Shown here one piece after another: positions 16,879-25,659 of a DNA stretch of 64,000 nt. Every line of letters begins with the position of its first letter. Within the stretch, counting starts at the first letter, position 1. The notes beneath the pieces were generated by a model. That model worked only from the letters and a program-made list of their open reading frames with translations. It searched no databases and was not told where the DNA came from. Origin of the DNA: an uncultured Blautia sp. (lineage in GTDB: Bacteria > Bacillota > Clostridia > Lachnospirales > Lachnospiraceae); NCBI GenBank assembly GCA_934364795.1, contig CAKRMK010000012.1:19852-83851 (forward strand), read 5' to 3'. Both the position numbers and the translations under genes were made by a program.

Positions 16879-17888
16879 TTATCCGCCTCCGTTCTGTATG
16901 TACTGACATTTTCTCTGGTAATCACATGCTGGCCCACACTGTAGTAACTGCTTGTATGACCAAGAGACAGATACTCTTCCAGAGCATTCACACTGTATCT
17001 TCCCACCTCATCCATATCAAGTGCAATGGCAGAGGAAATGATTCCTTTACTGATGGCATCCAGAATCACATCGGAATAATAAAATCCCACTACATCTACA
17101 TTTCCAACTTCATTATAATCTACCAGAGCCTGATAAACGCACTCTGTTACCACCTCGTCCATACATACCAGCACATCCGGAAGTGTTTCGCCATTTACAA
17201 AAATATCACGTACAAATTCTTCTGTATCAAAATCAGAACTGCTGTCAATGCTGTATTCTGAAATATTTACAGACTGATCACTTTTCTTTTTTTCTTCCAG
17301 TTCTTTTTTTATCTGATAATAGACCAGGTTCGTTTCCTGGGTCTTGGACTGGGAATTGGACAAAAGAAGTACCTGGGTGGTTCCTTTTTCACGCAAAAGA
17401 CCTAATATCTGCTCTGTATATGCGTTTCCCAGCTGATAACTGTTCAGTCCCACAAAACTGATCCTGGCACTGGAGGAATCGTCTGTAAGCACTGTAACCA
17501 CAGGAATATCCTGTTCCAGAGCCTCCTGGATCAGTTCCTGTTCTTCGCTGCTTCCATCTGCCTCCACAATAATCCCATCCACCTGTGACGCAATTCCAAT
17601 CCGCAGATAATCTGCCTTCGTATAAGAAGAGCCGTGTTCCGGAGCGATCAGCTCCACATAAGCGTCCTCATCTCTTGCCGCCTCACTTGCACTTTCGTAG
17701 ATGGAATCCCACATCAGGGTATTTTCCTCTCCTGAAATCATCAGATAATGTTTTTCGTAACCAGTTGCACCTTCTCCTTCTCCCAGATCTACTTTATCCA
17801 AAGTTTTCTGAAAATAGATCCAGATTCCAGAAAGGAACAGCATACAGCCTGCCAGAATTGCAAAAACTGTTATGGTAGATTTCTTCAT
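16875..17888 (-). CDS. Membrane-anchored sugar-binding sensor protein (XylFII-like)
   Basis: A 337-aa periplasmic-binding type I domain behind an uncleaved signal anchor (residues 6-26, no lipobox and no clear AXA site). Fold motifs: YLMISGEENTLMWDSIYE, DGIIVEADGSSEEQELIQEAL, VTVLTDDSSSARISFVGLN, VLLLSNSQS, DVLVCMDEVVTECV. It is the first gene of the sensory operon and overlaps the kinase start (ATGA). In Clostridium beijerinckii a similar XylFII-LytS-YesN set senses xylose and activates xylFGH; that parallel supports a role as ligand-sensing subunit. The sugar here is not known. Confidence 0.8.
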   Translation of the reverse strand: MKKSTITVFAILAGCMLFLSGIWIYFQKTLDKVDLGEGEGATGYEKHYLMISGEENTLMWDSIYESASEAARDEDAYVELIAPEHGSSYTKADYLRIGIASQVDGIIVEADGSSEEQELIQEALEQDIPVVTVLTDDSSSARISFVGLNSYQLGNAYTEQILGLLREKGTTQVLLLSNSQSKTQETNLVYYQIKKELEEKKKSDQSVNISEYSIDSSSDFDTEEFVRDIFVNGETLPDVLVCMDEVVTECVYQALVDYNEVGNVDVVGFYYSDVILDAISKGIISSAIALDMDEVGRYSVNALEEYLSLGHTSSYYSVGQHVITRENVSTYRTEADK

Positions 17889-17918
17889 ATTCTCATCCTT
17901 TTGTTTTCTTTTCTGTTA

Positions 17919-17947
17919 AGTCTACCACACTTTCTTCCAGTGTGCAA
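17919..17947 (-). promoter_or_regulatory. Sensor-operon promoter with palindromic operator-like spacer
   Basis: TTGCAC (17942-17947), 17 bases, TAGACT (17919-17924). The spacer and -35 region hold the inverted repeat CACACT-7-AGTGTG (17926-17944), placed where a regulator would act on the promoter. No protein is identified for it. Confidence 0.45.
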
Positions 17948-17984
17948 AAAGAGCCATTGCAGATTGTGCAACAGCCCTTTTTTC
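17946..17984 (-). terminator. Terminator after mmsB
   Basis: Minus-strand AGGGCTGTTGCA pairs with TGCAATGGCTCT (one mismatch) and is followed by TTTTTG. It overlaps the -35 box of the sensor-operon promoter downstream. Confidence 0.65.
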
Positions 17985-18024
17985 TTACTGCTATTTGCAT
18001 TTACAGCAGTTTTTCTTATCTTAT

Positions 18025-19182
18025 TTAGTTGGATTTTCTGTTGGAAATTACATCAAATACAACTGCGATCAAAAGTACGGCACCTTTTACTACATACTGC
18101 CAGGAATCACCGATACCCATGATGGACATACCCATGTTGATAACACCAAGGAGAAGAGCACCGATTACAACACCGCCTACAGTACCGCTTCCACCGTATG
18201 CAGAAGCACCACCGATGAAACAGGAACCGATTGCATCCATCTCAAAAGAAGTACCTGTACTACCATTTACAGAACCAACACGCGCTGCACATAAAAGACC
18301 AGCAAGTCCGGCAAGTAAGCCCATGTTTGCATATGCAATAAAGTAAACCTTGTTTGTATCAATACCGGAAAGCTGTGTAGCTTTCTCGTTACCACCGATT
18401 GCGTAGAAGTAACGTCCAAATGCTGTTTTGGATGTGATAAAGTTGTAGATCATGCAGATTGCAACTACCCATACAAGCATTACGGAAATTCCTTTATACT
18501 GATACAGTTTGTAGCAGTACCACAGAATAACAACTGCGATCACGGCTGCTCTGCTGTAATCAGAAGCTGCTGTATTCTGACGATAACCTTTTTTCGCTTT
18601 GTTTGCTCTTGAACGCATGGTTGAGAAAATAATGTAGCATGCGATAATAACACCAACAATCAGTGCGGAATATTTCTTTCCATCATCCAGACCTGGAATA
18701 TTAATGTAAGAAGTAAATACATTCAGGAAAGATTTATTCTGGATAGAAACAGTCTTGTTATCCAGTACCAGACGTCCAAATCCACGGAAAATGAACATAC
18801 CAGCAAGTGTTGTGATAAATGGAGGGATTCTCTTATAACCAATCCAGTAGCCCTGCCATACACCAACCAGAAGTCCGATTGCAAGACAGAGGATAATGGT
18901 GATAAATGGATTAAATCCCTTGTTGCCGATAAGAACTGCAGCAACACCACCAACAAGACAGATAACAGATCCAACAGAAAGATCGATGTTACCACCTGTT
19001 AAGATACAAAGCAGCATACCACATGCAAGAACCAGTACATATCCGTTCTGGAGCATAAGGTTTGACATGTTCTGCGCGTAAAGAAGTCTTCCTTCTGTAA
19101 GAGCACAGAACAGAATAAATACGATCACAAGAGCAATGACCATGGTATATTTTCTTAAAAAGTCCTTTATTTTGGAATTCAT
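18025..19182 (-). CDS. mmsB: Multiple-monosaccharide ABC transporter, permease
   Basis: A 385-aa member of the BPD_transp_2 (RbsC/XylH/GguB) family with about ten membrane helices; conserved segments GNIDLSVGSVICLVGG near residue 65, PPFITTLAGMFIFRG near 115 and YAIGGNEKATQLSGI near 260. It forms the membrane channel for the sugar delivered by ChvE and is energised by MmsA, whose stop lies 17 bases upstream. The naming follows the GguAB/ChvE type, whose ATPase it accompanies. Confidence 0.88.
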   Translation of the reverse strand: MNSKIKDFLRKYTMVIALVIVFILFCALTEGRLLYAQNMSNLMLQNGYVLVLACGMLLCILTGGNIDLSVGSVICLVGGVAAVLIGNKGFNPFITIILCLAIGLLVGVWQGYWIGYKRIPPFITTLAGMFIFRGFGRLVLDNKTVSIQNKSFLNVFTSYINIPGLDDGKKYSALIVGVIIACYIIFSTMRSRANKAKKGYRQNTAASDYSRAAVIAVVILWYCYKLYQYKGISVMLVWVVAICMIYNFITSKTAFGRYFYAIGGNEKATQLSGIDTNKVYFIAYANMGLLAGLAGLLCAARVGSVNGSTGTSFEMDAIGSCFIGGASAYGGSGTVGGVVIGALLLGVINMGMSIMGIGDSWQYVVKGAVLLIAVVFDVISNRKSN

Positions 19183-19199
19183 ATTGTTTTCCCCCTTGA

Positions 19200-20738
19200 T
19201 TATTTCTTCTGATTCTGCATGATATGTGCCATGATGCCCTCCTGGGTTGCTTCTTTTGCATCCAGTTCTCCAGCCATCTTACCTTCATTCATGATATAAA
19301 CACGGTCACACATACCAAGTATCTCAGGCATTTCTGAGGAAATCATGATTACAGATTTTCCCTGTTCTACCATCTGGTTAATCAGACAGTAAATATCATA
19401 TTTTGCACCTACGTCAATACCACGGGTAGGTTCGTCCAGAATCAGAATATCCGGTTCTGTAAACATCCACTTTCCAAGAAGTGCTTTCTGCTGGTTACCA
19501 CCTGACAGATTGCCGATACGCTGTTCATTGGAAGGTGTCTTGGTTCCCATTTCTTTGGTCATCTGCTCTGCCAGCTGTACTTCCAGGTCTGTATTGATAA
19601 TTCCCTTATCACAGACTTTCTGGAGACGTGCCAGAGTTGTATTAAAACGAATGGATTCATCAAGGATCAGTCCATTTGTTTTACGATCCTCGGTTACATA
19701 TGCAAGACCATGCTGGATGGCTGCCCGTGGATCCTTAAGATCTACTTTTTCACCCTTTATGTACAAATCTCCGGTGATTCCAGTTCCGTAACTCTTTCCG
19801 AAGATGGACATTGCCAGCTCTGTACGGCCTGCACCCTGCAGTCCTGAGAAGCCAACTACTTCGCCCTTATGTACTTTAAAGGAAATATTGTCGTCTACAA
19901 TTTTTTCCGGATACAGAGGATGATGAACAGTCCAGTTCTTCACCTCAAGCATCACATCTTTACTTACATTGTGCTCACGTTTTGGATAACGGTCTTCCAT
20001 GGGACGTCCAACCATGCCTTTGATGATTCTGTCCTCACTTAAGTCATCCACACCTTTTGTAAGTGTCTCAATTGTGCTTCCGTCTCGAAGAATGGTACAA
20101 CGGTCCGCACAGTAAATAATCTCATTCAGTTTGTGTGTAATGATAATAGATGTCAGTCCCTGCTTTTTAAACTCCATAAGCAGATCCAGAAGCATCTTTG
20201 CATCTTCATCATTTAAAGATGAAGTAGGCTCATCCAGGATGAGCAGTTTTACTTTTTTGGAGAATGCCTTTGCAATTTCTACAAGCTGCTGCTTGCCAGT
20301 TCCAATATCTTTGATCAGAGTCTGGGCTGATTCGTGAAGCCCAACCTGAGCCATATGTTTTTCAGCTTCGCTGTATGTTTTATCCCAGTCGATAGCTCCT
20401 CGTTTATTTTTAATCTCATTTCCAAGAAACATGTTCTCACCGATTGAAAGCAGTGGGATTAACGCAAGTTCCTGATGAATAATAACGATACCTTTTGCCT
20501 CGCTGTCATTAAGCTTTTTAAACTTACACTCTTCTCCCTCGTAGGTAACCGTTCCAGTATAACTGCCATATGGATACTGACCACTTAATACGTTCATCAA
20601 TGTGGACTTTCCCGCACCGTTCTCACCGATCAGCGCATGAATCTCTCCACGCTGAACTTCAAGGTTAACGTTATCCAAAGCTTTGACACCGGGGAATTCC
20701 TTCGTAATGTGTTCCATTACTAAAATATTATCAGCCAA
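19200..20738 (-). CDS. mmsA: Multiple-monosaccharide ABC transporter, duplicated ATPase
   Basis: A 512-aa sugar ABC ATPase with two nucleotide-binding domains. First half: Walker A GENGAGKST (residues 37-45), signature-like GTGKQQLVEIAKA, Walker B LLILDEPTSSL. Second half: degenerate Walker A GLQGAGRTE, signature LSGGNQQK and Walker B ILILDEPTRGID. A degenerate second site is normal for this family (XylG, RbsA, GguA). It lies between chvE and mmsB; a GC-rich hairpin precedes it. Confidence 0.92.
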   Translation of the reverse strand: MADNILVMEHITKEFPGVKALDNVNLEVQRGEIHALIGENGAGKSTLMNVLSGQYPYGSYTGTVTYEGEECKFKKLNDSEAKGIVIIHQELALIPLLSIGENMFLGNEIKNKRGAIDWDKTYSEAEKHMAQVGLHESAQTLIKDIGTGKQQLVEIAKAFSKKVKLLILDEPTSSLNDEDAKMLLDLLMEFKKQGLTSIIITHKLNEIIYCADRCTILRDGSTIETLTKGVDDLSEDRIIKGMVGRPMEDRYPKREHNVSKDVMLEVKNWTVHHPLYPEKIVDDNISFKVHKGEVVGFSGLQGAGRTELAMSIFGKSYGTGITGDLYIKGEKVDLKDPRAAIQHGLAYVTEDRKTNGLILDESIRFNTTLARLQKVCDKGIINTDLEVQLAEQMTKEMGTKTPSNEQRIGNLSGGNQQKALLGKWMFTEPDILILDEPTRGIDVGAKYDIYCLINQMVEQGKSVIMISSEMPEILGMCDRVYIMNEGKMAGELDAKEATQEGIMAHIMQNQKK

Positions 20739-20764
20739 AATGGCGCCCCCTTTCCCATAAAGCA

Positions 20765-20785
20765 GGCGGGGCTTTTCACCCCGCC
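20765..20785 (-). promoter_or_regulatory. Intergenic GC-rich hairpin between chvE and mmsA
   Basis: GGCGGGG and CCCCGCC pair around a 7-base loop, with no T-run afterwards. Such hairpins after a binding protein gene usually stabilise the upstream mRNA and lower expression of the downstream ATPase and permease, as in malE-malF. This role is inferred. Confidence 0.6.
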
Positions 20786-20834
20786 CGCAATTAAAACTTC
20801 GTATTTATTTTTGACGTTTTTTGCTTAGTTCAGC

Positions 20835-21965
20835 TTAGTTTGCCGGATGAAGATATCCGTCATCGTCCATTGTGTAATATCCTGGGTCAACCAGTGCTTC
20901 CTGAAGGTTATCTTTTGTTACAACTGTAGGAACCAGAAGGAAGGATGGGCATTTGTTTCCATCAGATGTCTCATAGGACTCTGTATCATATGCACAATCG
21001 AAATCCCAGCCAGAAGCTTCGATAAGAGATTCATCAATTGTATCACCAGCAAGCATTGCTTTTGCAAGGTCAAGTGTTACGACTGCCTCGTTAGCAACTG
21101 CTTTGTAAACTGTCATGGACTGTTTTCCATCAACGATGTTTGCAAGGTTTGCTTCATCACCATCCTGACCTGTGATCAGAACGTCGTTTGATCCTGCATA
21201 GTCAGATTCAATGGCCTGTGTTACACCAAGTGCTGTAGAGTCATTGGAGCAAAGAGCTACATCAAGCTGTGTTCCATCTGCATAATAGGAAGCAAGAATG
21301 TTCTGCATTCTTTCAAGTGCTGTCTGAGTATCCCATGCCGGTGTTGCTACAGAATCAAAATCAGTCTGTCCGGAAACAACGTTTAATGTTCCTGCATCGA
21401 TGTATGGTTTTAATACATCATAAGCACCATTGAAGAAGTATCCTGCATTGTTATCTGCCGGATCACCAGCTGTAAACTCGATATTGTATGTCTTGTCACC
21501 AGCATTGTCAAGATCCAGAGTATCTACAACGTACTGTCCCTGAAGGGTACCAACTGTGTAGTTATCAAAGGAAATGTAGTAGGAAACAGCGTCGGATTTG
21601 ATCAGACGGTCATAGGAAATAACCGGGATTCCAGCATCTGCTGCTTCATCCATAACTGTGTTAAGAGCCTCGCCATCAATAGCTGCTACAACTAACAGGT
21701 CAACTCCGTCAGAAATCAGGTTCTGGATATCATTTACCTGACGGTCTGTCTCGTTATCAGAATAAGTAAGCTCTACTTCATATCCAGCGTCTTCGAACTG
21801 TTTCTGCAGATAAGAACCATCACGGTTCCAACGCTCCAGAGACTGGGTAGGCATTGAAATACCGATCTTTCCGCCTTCTGCTGCTCCGTCTTCTGCAAAT
21901 ACCGGAACTGTAAATGCGCTAACTGCCATTGCTGCTACCATTGCCATTGCTACTTTTCTCTTCAT
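20835..21965 (-). CDS. chvE: Multiple-monosaccharide ABC transporter, substrate-binding protein
   Basis: 376 aa. Signal peptide residues 1-24 (MAMVAAMAVSAFTVPVFAED, cleavage after VFA). It is not a lipoprotein, which is unusual for a Gram-positive binding protein and worth noting. Fold motifs: GKIGISMPTQSLERW, NDIQNLISDGVDLLVVAAIDGEAL, VISYDRLI, ALCSNDSTALGV, VLITGQDGDEANL. It resembles ChvE/XylF proteins that bind several aldoses. First gene of the chvE-mmsA-mmsB operon, with AGGAGG-like GGGAGG before the ATG. Confidence 0.88.
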   Translation of the reverse strand: MKRKVAMAMVAAMAVSAFTVPVFAEDGAAEGGKIGISMPTQSLERWNRDGSYLQKQFEDAGYEVELTYSDNETDRQVNDIQNLISDGVDLLVVAAIDGEALNTVMDEAADAGIPVISYDRLIKSDAVSYYISFDNYTVGTLQGQYVVDTLDLDNAGDKTYNIEFTAGDPADNNAGYFFNGAYDVLKPYIDAGTLNVVSGQTDFDSVATPAWDTQTALERMQNILASYYADGTQLDVALCSNDSTALGVTQAIESDYAGSNDVLITGQDGDEANLANIVDGKQSMTVYKAVANEAVVTLDLAKAMLAGDTIDESLIEASGWDFDCAYDTESYETSDGNKCPSFLLVPTVVTKDNLQEALVDPGYYTMDDDGYLHPAN

Positions 21966-22021
21966 GATAAACCTCCCGCATCATTTTTATTTGCTATTTC
22001 GTATAGCTTTTTGATGGGATT

Positions 22022-22049
22022 ATAATATCATACAGGTACTTTGTGTAAA
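22022..22049 (-). promoter_or_regulatory. Promoter of chvE-mmsA-mmsB
   Basis: TTTACA (22044-22049), 16 bases, TATTAT (22022-22027). Upstream, 22090-22170 has repeated GTGC/GCAC words including TTGTGCAACAGCAC that may bind the YesN-type regulator; this is inference. Confidence 0.45.
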
Positions 22050-22170
22050 ATGGACTAATTTTTGTTTTCCCTTTCAATTTTTGTTTTCATATCTGCACAA
22101 TTTTATGCTGTGCTGGACATTTTTGTTGTGCAACAGCACTAATTTATAATTATGTGCTATTGACATTTCA

Positions 22171-22213
22171 TGATATCAGAGAAGTAACAATTTACGCAGT
22201 AAATCAGCGGATT
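22171..22213 (+). repeat. Dispersed palindromic repeat R5, copy A
   Basis: A 43-base word ending in the palindrome ATTTAC-GCA-GTAAAT followed by CAGCGGATT. The same word, with a few changes, lies in the opposite orientation at 32994-33035. It sits upstream of the chvE promoter. Confidence 0.65.
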
Positions 22214-22262
22214 CCGAATGTTTGGAAATTCTGCTGTAACCCTGACAGCATTTTTATGGCAT

Positions 22263-22341
22263 AAAAAAACCAGGGGCAAACATTTTTTACTCCTGGCTTC
22301 CTGTCAATGATGTCAGGAGCAAAAAGTAATTTGCCCCTAAC
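22263..22341 (-). terminator. Terminator after truA
   Basis: Minus strand: AGGGGCAAA pairs with TTTGCCCCT around a loop with its own GCTCCTGACA/TGTCAGGAGC-like stem, then GGTTTTTTTATG. It ends the ecf-truA transcription unit. Confidence 0.8.
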
Positions 22342-22359
22342 CTGATATCTATAAATATA

Positions 22360-23100
22360 TTAATCAAAAAACTGTATCCCCATAAGTGTCAGTCCCTGGG
22401 CGGGGGCTGTAGGTCCTGCTGCTGCTCTGTCCCTGGCATCCAGGATCTTCTGCATCCGTTCTGGTGGATACTGTCCGTTTCCTATTTCAATCAATGTACC
22501 GGAAATGATCCGCACCATATTATAGAGGAATCCTGTACCAGATACCCGGATGGTCACCATATCCCCCTCACGAAATACTTCAATTCCCGTAACTGTACGG
22601 ATGGTGGTTTTTACCTGTGCACCGGAACCGCAGAAACTGGCGAAATCGTGGCGTCCGATCAAGTAAGAGGTTGCTTCCCGCATTTTGTCAACGTCCAGCT
22701 TATAATGATAAAAATAAGAATACAAACGCTCTGTGGGAACAGGAAATTTACGGTTCAGAATCCTGTATTCATATGTTTTCTCACTGTCACAATATCTGGG
22801 ATGAAAATCCGGTTCCACTTCTTCTGACATCTGAATGCGGATATCCTCAGGAAGTCTCTGATTCAGCGCATAGGAAATTTTTTCTCCCGGAATACGGGTA
22901 TTGGTATCAAATACAGCCACATTTCCAAGAGCATGCACACCGGCATCTGTACGGCTTGCACCAATGGTTTCTATTTTTTCTCCCAGAAGTTCTGATAGAG
23001 TATCATTAAGAACGCCCTGTACTGTAATTCCATTTGGCTGCGTCTGCCAGCCACAGTAGTTGGTTCCGTCATATGCTACAACAAGTCCGATTCGCTTCAT
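22360..23100 (-). CDS. truA: tRNA pseudouridine synthase A
   Basis: 246 aa, the usual length. It converts uridines 38-40 of the tRNA anticodon stem-loop to pseudouridine. The catalytic aspartate is in GASRTDAGVHALGNVA (about residue 53); YDGTNYCGWQTQPNG opens the protein and GTGFLYNMVRIISGTL is near the C-terminus. It follows ecfT by 14 bases, the common Firmicute arrangement. Confidence 0.97.
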   Translation of the reverse strand: MKRIGLVVAYDGTNYCGWQTQPNGITVQGVLNDTLSELLGEKIETIGASRTDAGVHALGNVAVFDTNTRIPGEKISYALNQRLPEDIRIQMSEEVEPDFHPRYCDSEKTYEYRILNRKFPVPTERLYSYFYHYKLDVDKMREATSYLIGRHDFASFCGSGAQVKTTIRTVTGIEVFREGDMVTIRVSGTGFLYNMVRIISGTLIEIGNGQYPPERMQKILDARDRAAAGPTAPAQGLTLMGIQFFD

Positions 23101-23114
23101 ATTTCTGTGCTCCT

Positions 23115-23918
23115 TTAAATTCCAGCCACTCTGAACCCAATTGCAACAGCAAGATATGCTGCCAGCACCAGGTACGCAATATGATCTGTTTTCTTATAAC
23201 GCAGCGGCTTCATCTGTGTACGGTTATCACCGCCATGATAGCATCTTGCTTCCATTGCCATGGCAAGATCATTTGCACGGCGAAAAGCAGAAATAAATAA
23301 CGGAACCAGAAGAGGAACCATATTTTTTGCTTTCTGAATCAGATTTCCATTTTCGAAGTCTGCGCCCCTGGCAATCTGGGCTTTCATGATCTTGTCCGTT
23401 TCCTCCAGAAGAATAGGAATAAAACGAAGTGCAATAGACATCATCATTGCAATATCGTGCACCGGCACATGGATTTTATTTAATGGACGAAGCAATCTTT
23501 CCAGACCATCTGTCAGCTGATTAGGTGTAGTCGTAAGTGTCATAATAGAAGAACCAATTACCAGATAAACCAGCCTGATAGCCATAGTTCCTGCCAGAAC
23601 AAGTCCTTCTTTTGTCACTTTTATGAATCCAAGCTTCCACAAAACCTCACCAGGGGTCAGTATCATATTAAAAAATATGGTAATCAGAAGCAGCATAAAG
23701 ATGGTTTTCAGTCCCTTGAAAATAAATTTCACCGGAACCTTGGAAAGCAGGATCATTCCTGCCAGAAACAAAGTTGCTACTGCATATCCTGGAAAGGTGT
23801 GAAATAAAAACACAGATACAATAAATCCAACAGTCCCTACCAGCTTGGTCCTGGGATCCAGTTTGTGGATCAGAGACTCAGCCGGATAGTATTGTCCAAT
23901 GGTAATATCTCTTATCAT
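23115..23918 (-). CDS. ecfT: Energy-coupling factor transporter, transmembrane protein EcfT
   Basis: 267 aa with five to six membrane helices. The two coupling motifs are visible as AQIARGADF (about residue 183) and AMEARCYHGG (about residue 223). It joins the two ATPases EcfA1 and EcfA2 to interchangeable S components for vitamin and metal uptake. Its start overlaps the ecfA2 stop by 4 bases. Confidence 0.95.
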   Translation of the reverse strand: MIRDITIGQYYPAESLIHKLDPRTKLVGTVGFIVSVFLFHTFPGYAVATLFLAGMILLSKVPVKFIFKGLKTIFMLLLITIFFNMILTPGEVLWKLGFIKVTKEGLVLAGTMAIRLVYLVIGSSIMTLTTTPNQLTDGLERLLRPLNKIHVPVHDIAMMMSIALRFIPILLEETDKIMKAQIARGADFENGNLIQKAKNMVPLLVPLFISAFRRANDLAMAMEARCYHGGDNRTQMKPLRYKKTDHIAYLVLAAYLAVAIGFRVAGI

Positions 23919-24802
23919 TCTTTGCAGCCTCCCTTCTTAAGAAGTGAAGGCTTCTGTTTTTTCAATGCTGCCAGTATTGTGTCCCTTGCTTCCTCCACTG
24001 TCGTTGCAGTCACATCCACTTCCAGACCATTTTCTTCAAGAGCATGCATAATATAAGTGATCTGTGGTGCCGCAAGTCCCATTTTTTCAAGCTCCTGGTA
24101 ATGGGAAAATACATTCTTTGGCGTATCGTCAAATACCATCTCTCCGTGATTCATTACAATCAGCCGTTCCACGTATTTCGCAATATCTTCCATACTGTGT
24201 GAAACCAGGATAATGGTAATTCCTCTCACCTTGTGAAGAGCAGCAATCTGATCCAGAATGTCATCTCTTCCCTGAGGGTCAAGACCCGCCGTAGGCTCAT
24301 CCAGAATCAATATCTTTGGATTCATTGCAAGTACACCGGCAATGGCAACTCGTTTTTTCTGACCACCTGATAACTCAAAGGGAGATTTGGTAAAGTTTTC
24401 TTCCTTTACTCCTACATGGGTAAGAGCTTTTTTTGCTTCTTCTTCAGCCTCTTCTTTGGAAAGCCCCTGGTTCATGGGACCAAAGCACACATCTGCCAGA
24501 ACTGTATTCTCAAACAGCTGATGCTCCGGATACTGAAATACAAGTCCTACCTCGCTTCTAAGGGCACGGCGGTTATAATTTTCCGCCCATACGTCCTGTC
24601 CGTTATACAGGACTTGTCCTTCTGTAGGCTGGATCAAAGCATTAAAATGCTGGATTAAAGTTGATTTTCCACTTCCGGTATGACCGATCACGCCGATGAA
24701 CTGTCCTTCCGGAATTACAAGATTAATATCTTTCAGGGCATGACTTTCATAAGCAGTGCCCTTACTGTAAGTATAGGTTACGTTCTTAAGCTCTATCGAC
24801 AT
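23915..24802 (-). CDS. ecfA2: Energy-coupling factor transporter ATPase EcfA2
   Basis: 295 aa. Walker A GHTGSGKST (about residues 40-48), Q-loop FQYPEHQLFENTV, signature ELSGGQKKRVAIAG, Walker B ILILDEPTAGLD, and a C-terminal helical extension used to dimerise with EcfA1. It overlaps ecfA1 by 10 bases. Confidence 0.95.
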   Translation of the reverse strand: MSIELKNVTYTYSKGTAYESHALKDINLVIPEGQFIGVIGHTGSGKSTLIQHFNALIQPTEGQVLYNGQDVWAENYNRRALRSEVGLVFQYPEHQLFENTVLADVCFGPMNQGLSKEEAEEEAKKALTHVGVKEENFTKSPFELSGGQKKRVAIAGVLAMNPKILILDEPTAGLDPQGRDDILDQIAALHKVRGITIILVSHSMEDIAKYVERLIVMNHGEMVFDDTPKNVFSHYQELEKMGLAAPQITYIMHALEENGLEVDVTATTVEEARDTILAALKKQKPSLLKKGGCKE

Positions 24803-25638
24803 AATGTATCCACCAATTCCTCTTTTGTCAGTATTCCCTCCGGAATGTCTACGCCAGCTTTGTGAAGCTCATGGGCCAGCAAAGTCACCTGCGGCACATC
24901 CAGCCTGTATTTCTTCAGAGTTTCCACCTGTGAAAAAATTTCTCTTGGTGTTCCCTGAAGCACAACATTTCCGCGATCCATTACATAAACCTTATTGGCA
25001 TAAATAACCTCTTCCATGTAATGGGTAATGAGGATAACGGTTACATTTTCTTTTTTATTCAGCTCCAGAACAGCTTCCAGTACTTCTTTTCTGCCGTTCG
25101 GGTCCAGCATTGCAGTAGGTTCATCCAGTACAATACAGCTTGGACGCATAGCCACCACACCAGCTATGGCAACTCTTTGCTTCTGCCCTCCGGACAGCTT
25201 ATTCGGGGAAGCATAACGGTAAGCGGTCATTCCTGTTTTTTTCAGGCTGTCATCCACACGCTTCCATATTTCATCAGTAGGGATTCCCATATTTTCGGGG
25301 CCAAATCCTACATCCTCTTCCACAACTGTACCAATAATCTGGTTATCCGGATTCTGAAAAACCATTCCCGCTCTCTGGCGGATTTTCCACAATTCCGGCT
25401 CCTTGGCAGTGTCCATATCATCAACCCACATGGTTCCTTCTGAAGGGATCAGAAGGGCATTCATCTGCTTCGCCAATGTGGATTTTCCGGAACCATTGTG
25501 ACCCAGAACAGCCACAAAATCACCGGCTTCAATGTCCAGGTTTACATCATTGACAGCACGCTGTGTTGCCTCTACGTTGCCGTCCTCATCGTACTTGAGA
25601 TAGTCAAATCCCAGCTTGAACGCCTTGATAATTCCCAT
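24793..25638 (-). CDS. ecfA1: Energy-coupling factor transporter ATPase EcfA1
   Basis: 281 aa. Walker A GHNGSGKST (about residues 46-54), Q-loop FQNPDNQIIGTVVEEDVGFG, signature KLSGGQKQRVAIAG, Walker B CIVLDEPTAMLD. First gene of the ecfA1-ecfA2-ecfT-truA operon; it starts 22 bases after ysxC, so it may also be read from the lon-ysxC transcript. Confidence 0.95.
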   Translation of the reverse strand: MGIIKAFKLGFDYLKYDEDGNVEATQRAVNDVNLDIEAGDFVAVLGHNGSGKSTLAKQMNALLIPSEGTMWVDDMDTAKEPELWKIRQRAGMVFQNPDNQIIGTVVEEDVGFGPENMGIPTDEIWKRVDDSLKKTGMTAYRYASPNKLSGGQKQRVAIAGVVAMRPSCIVLDEPTAMLDPNGRKEVLEAVLELNKKENVTVILITHYMEEVIYANKVYVMDRGNVVLQGTPREIFSQVETLKKYRLDVPQVTLLAHELHKAGVDIPEGILTKEELVDTLCR

Positions 25639-25659
25639 ATTCTTTTTCCTCGCAGTGTG

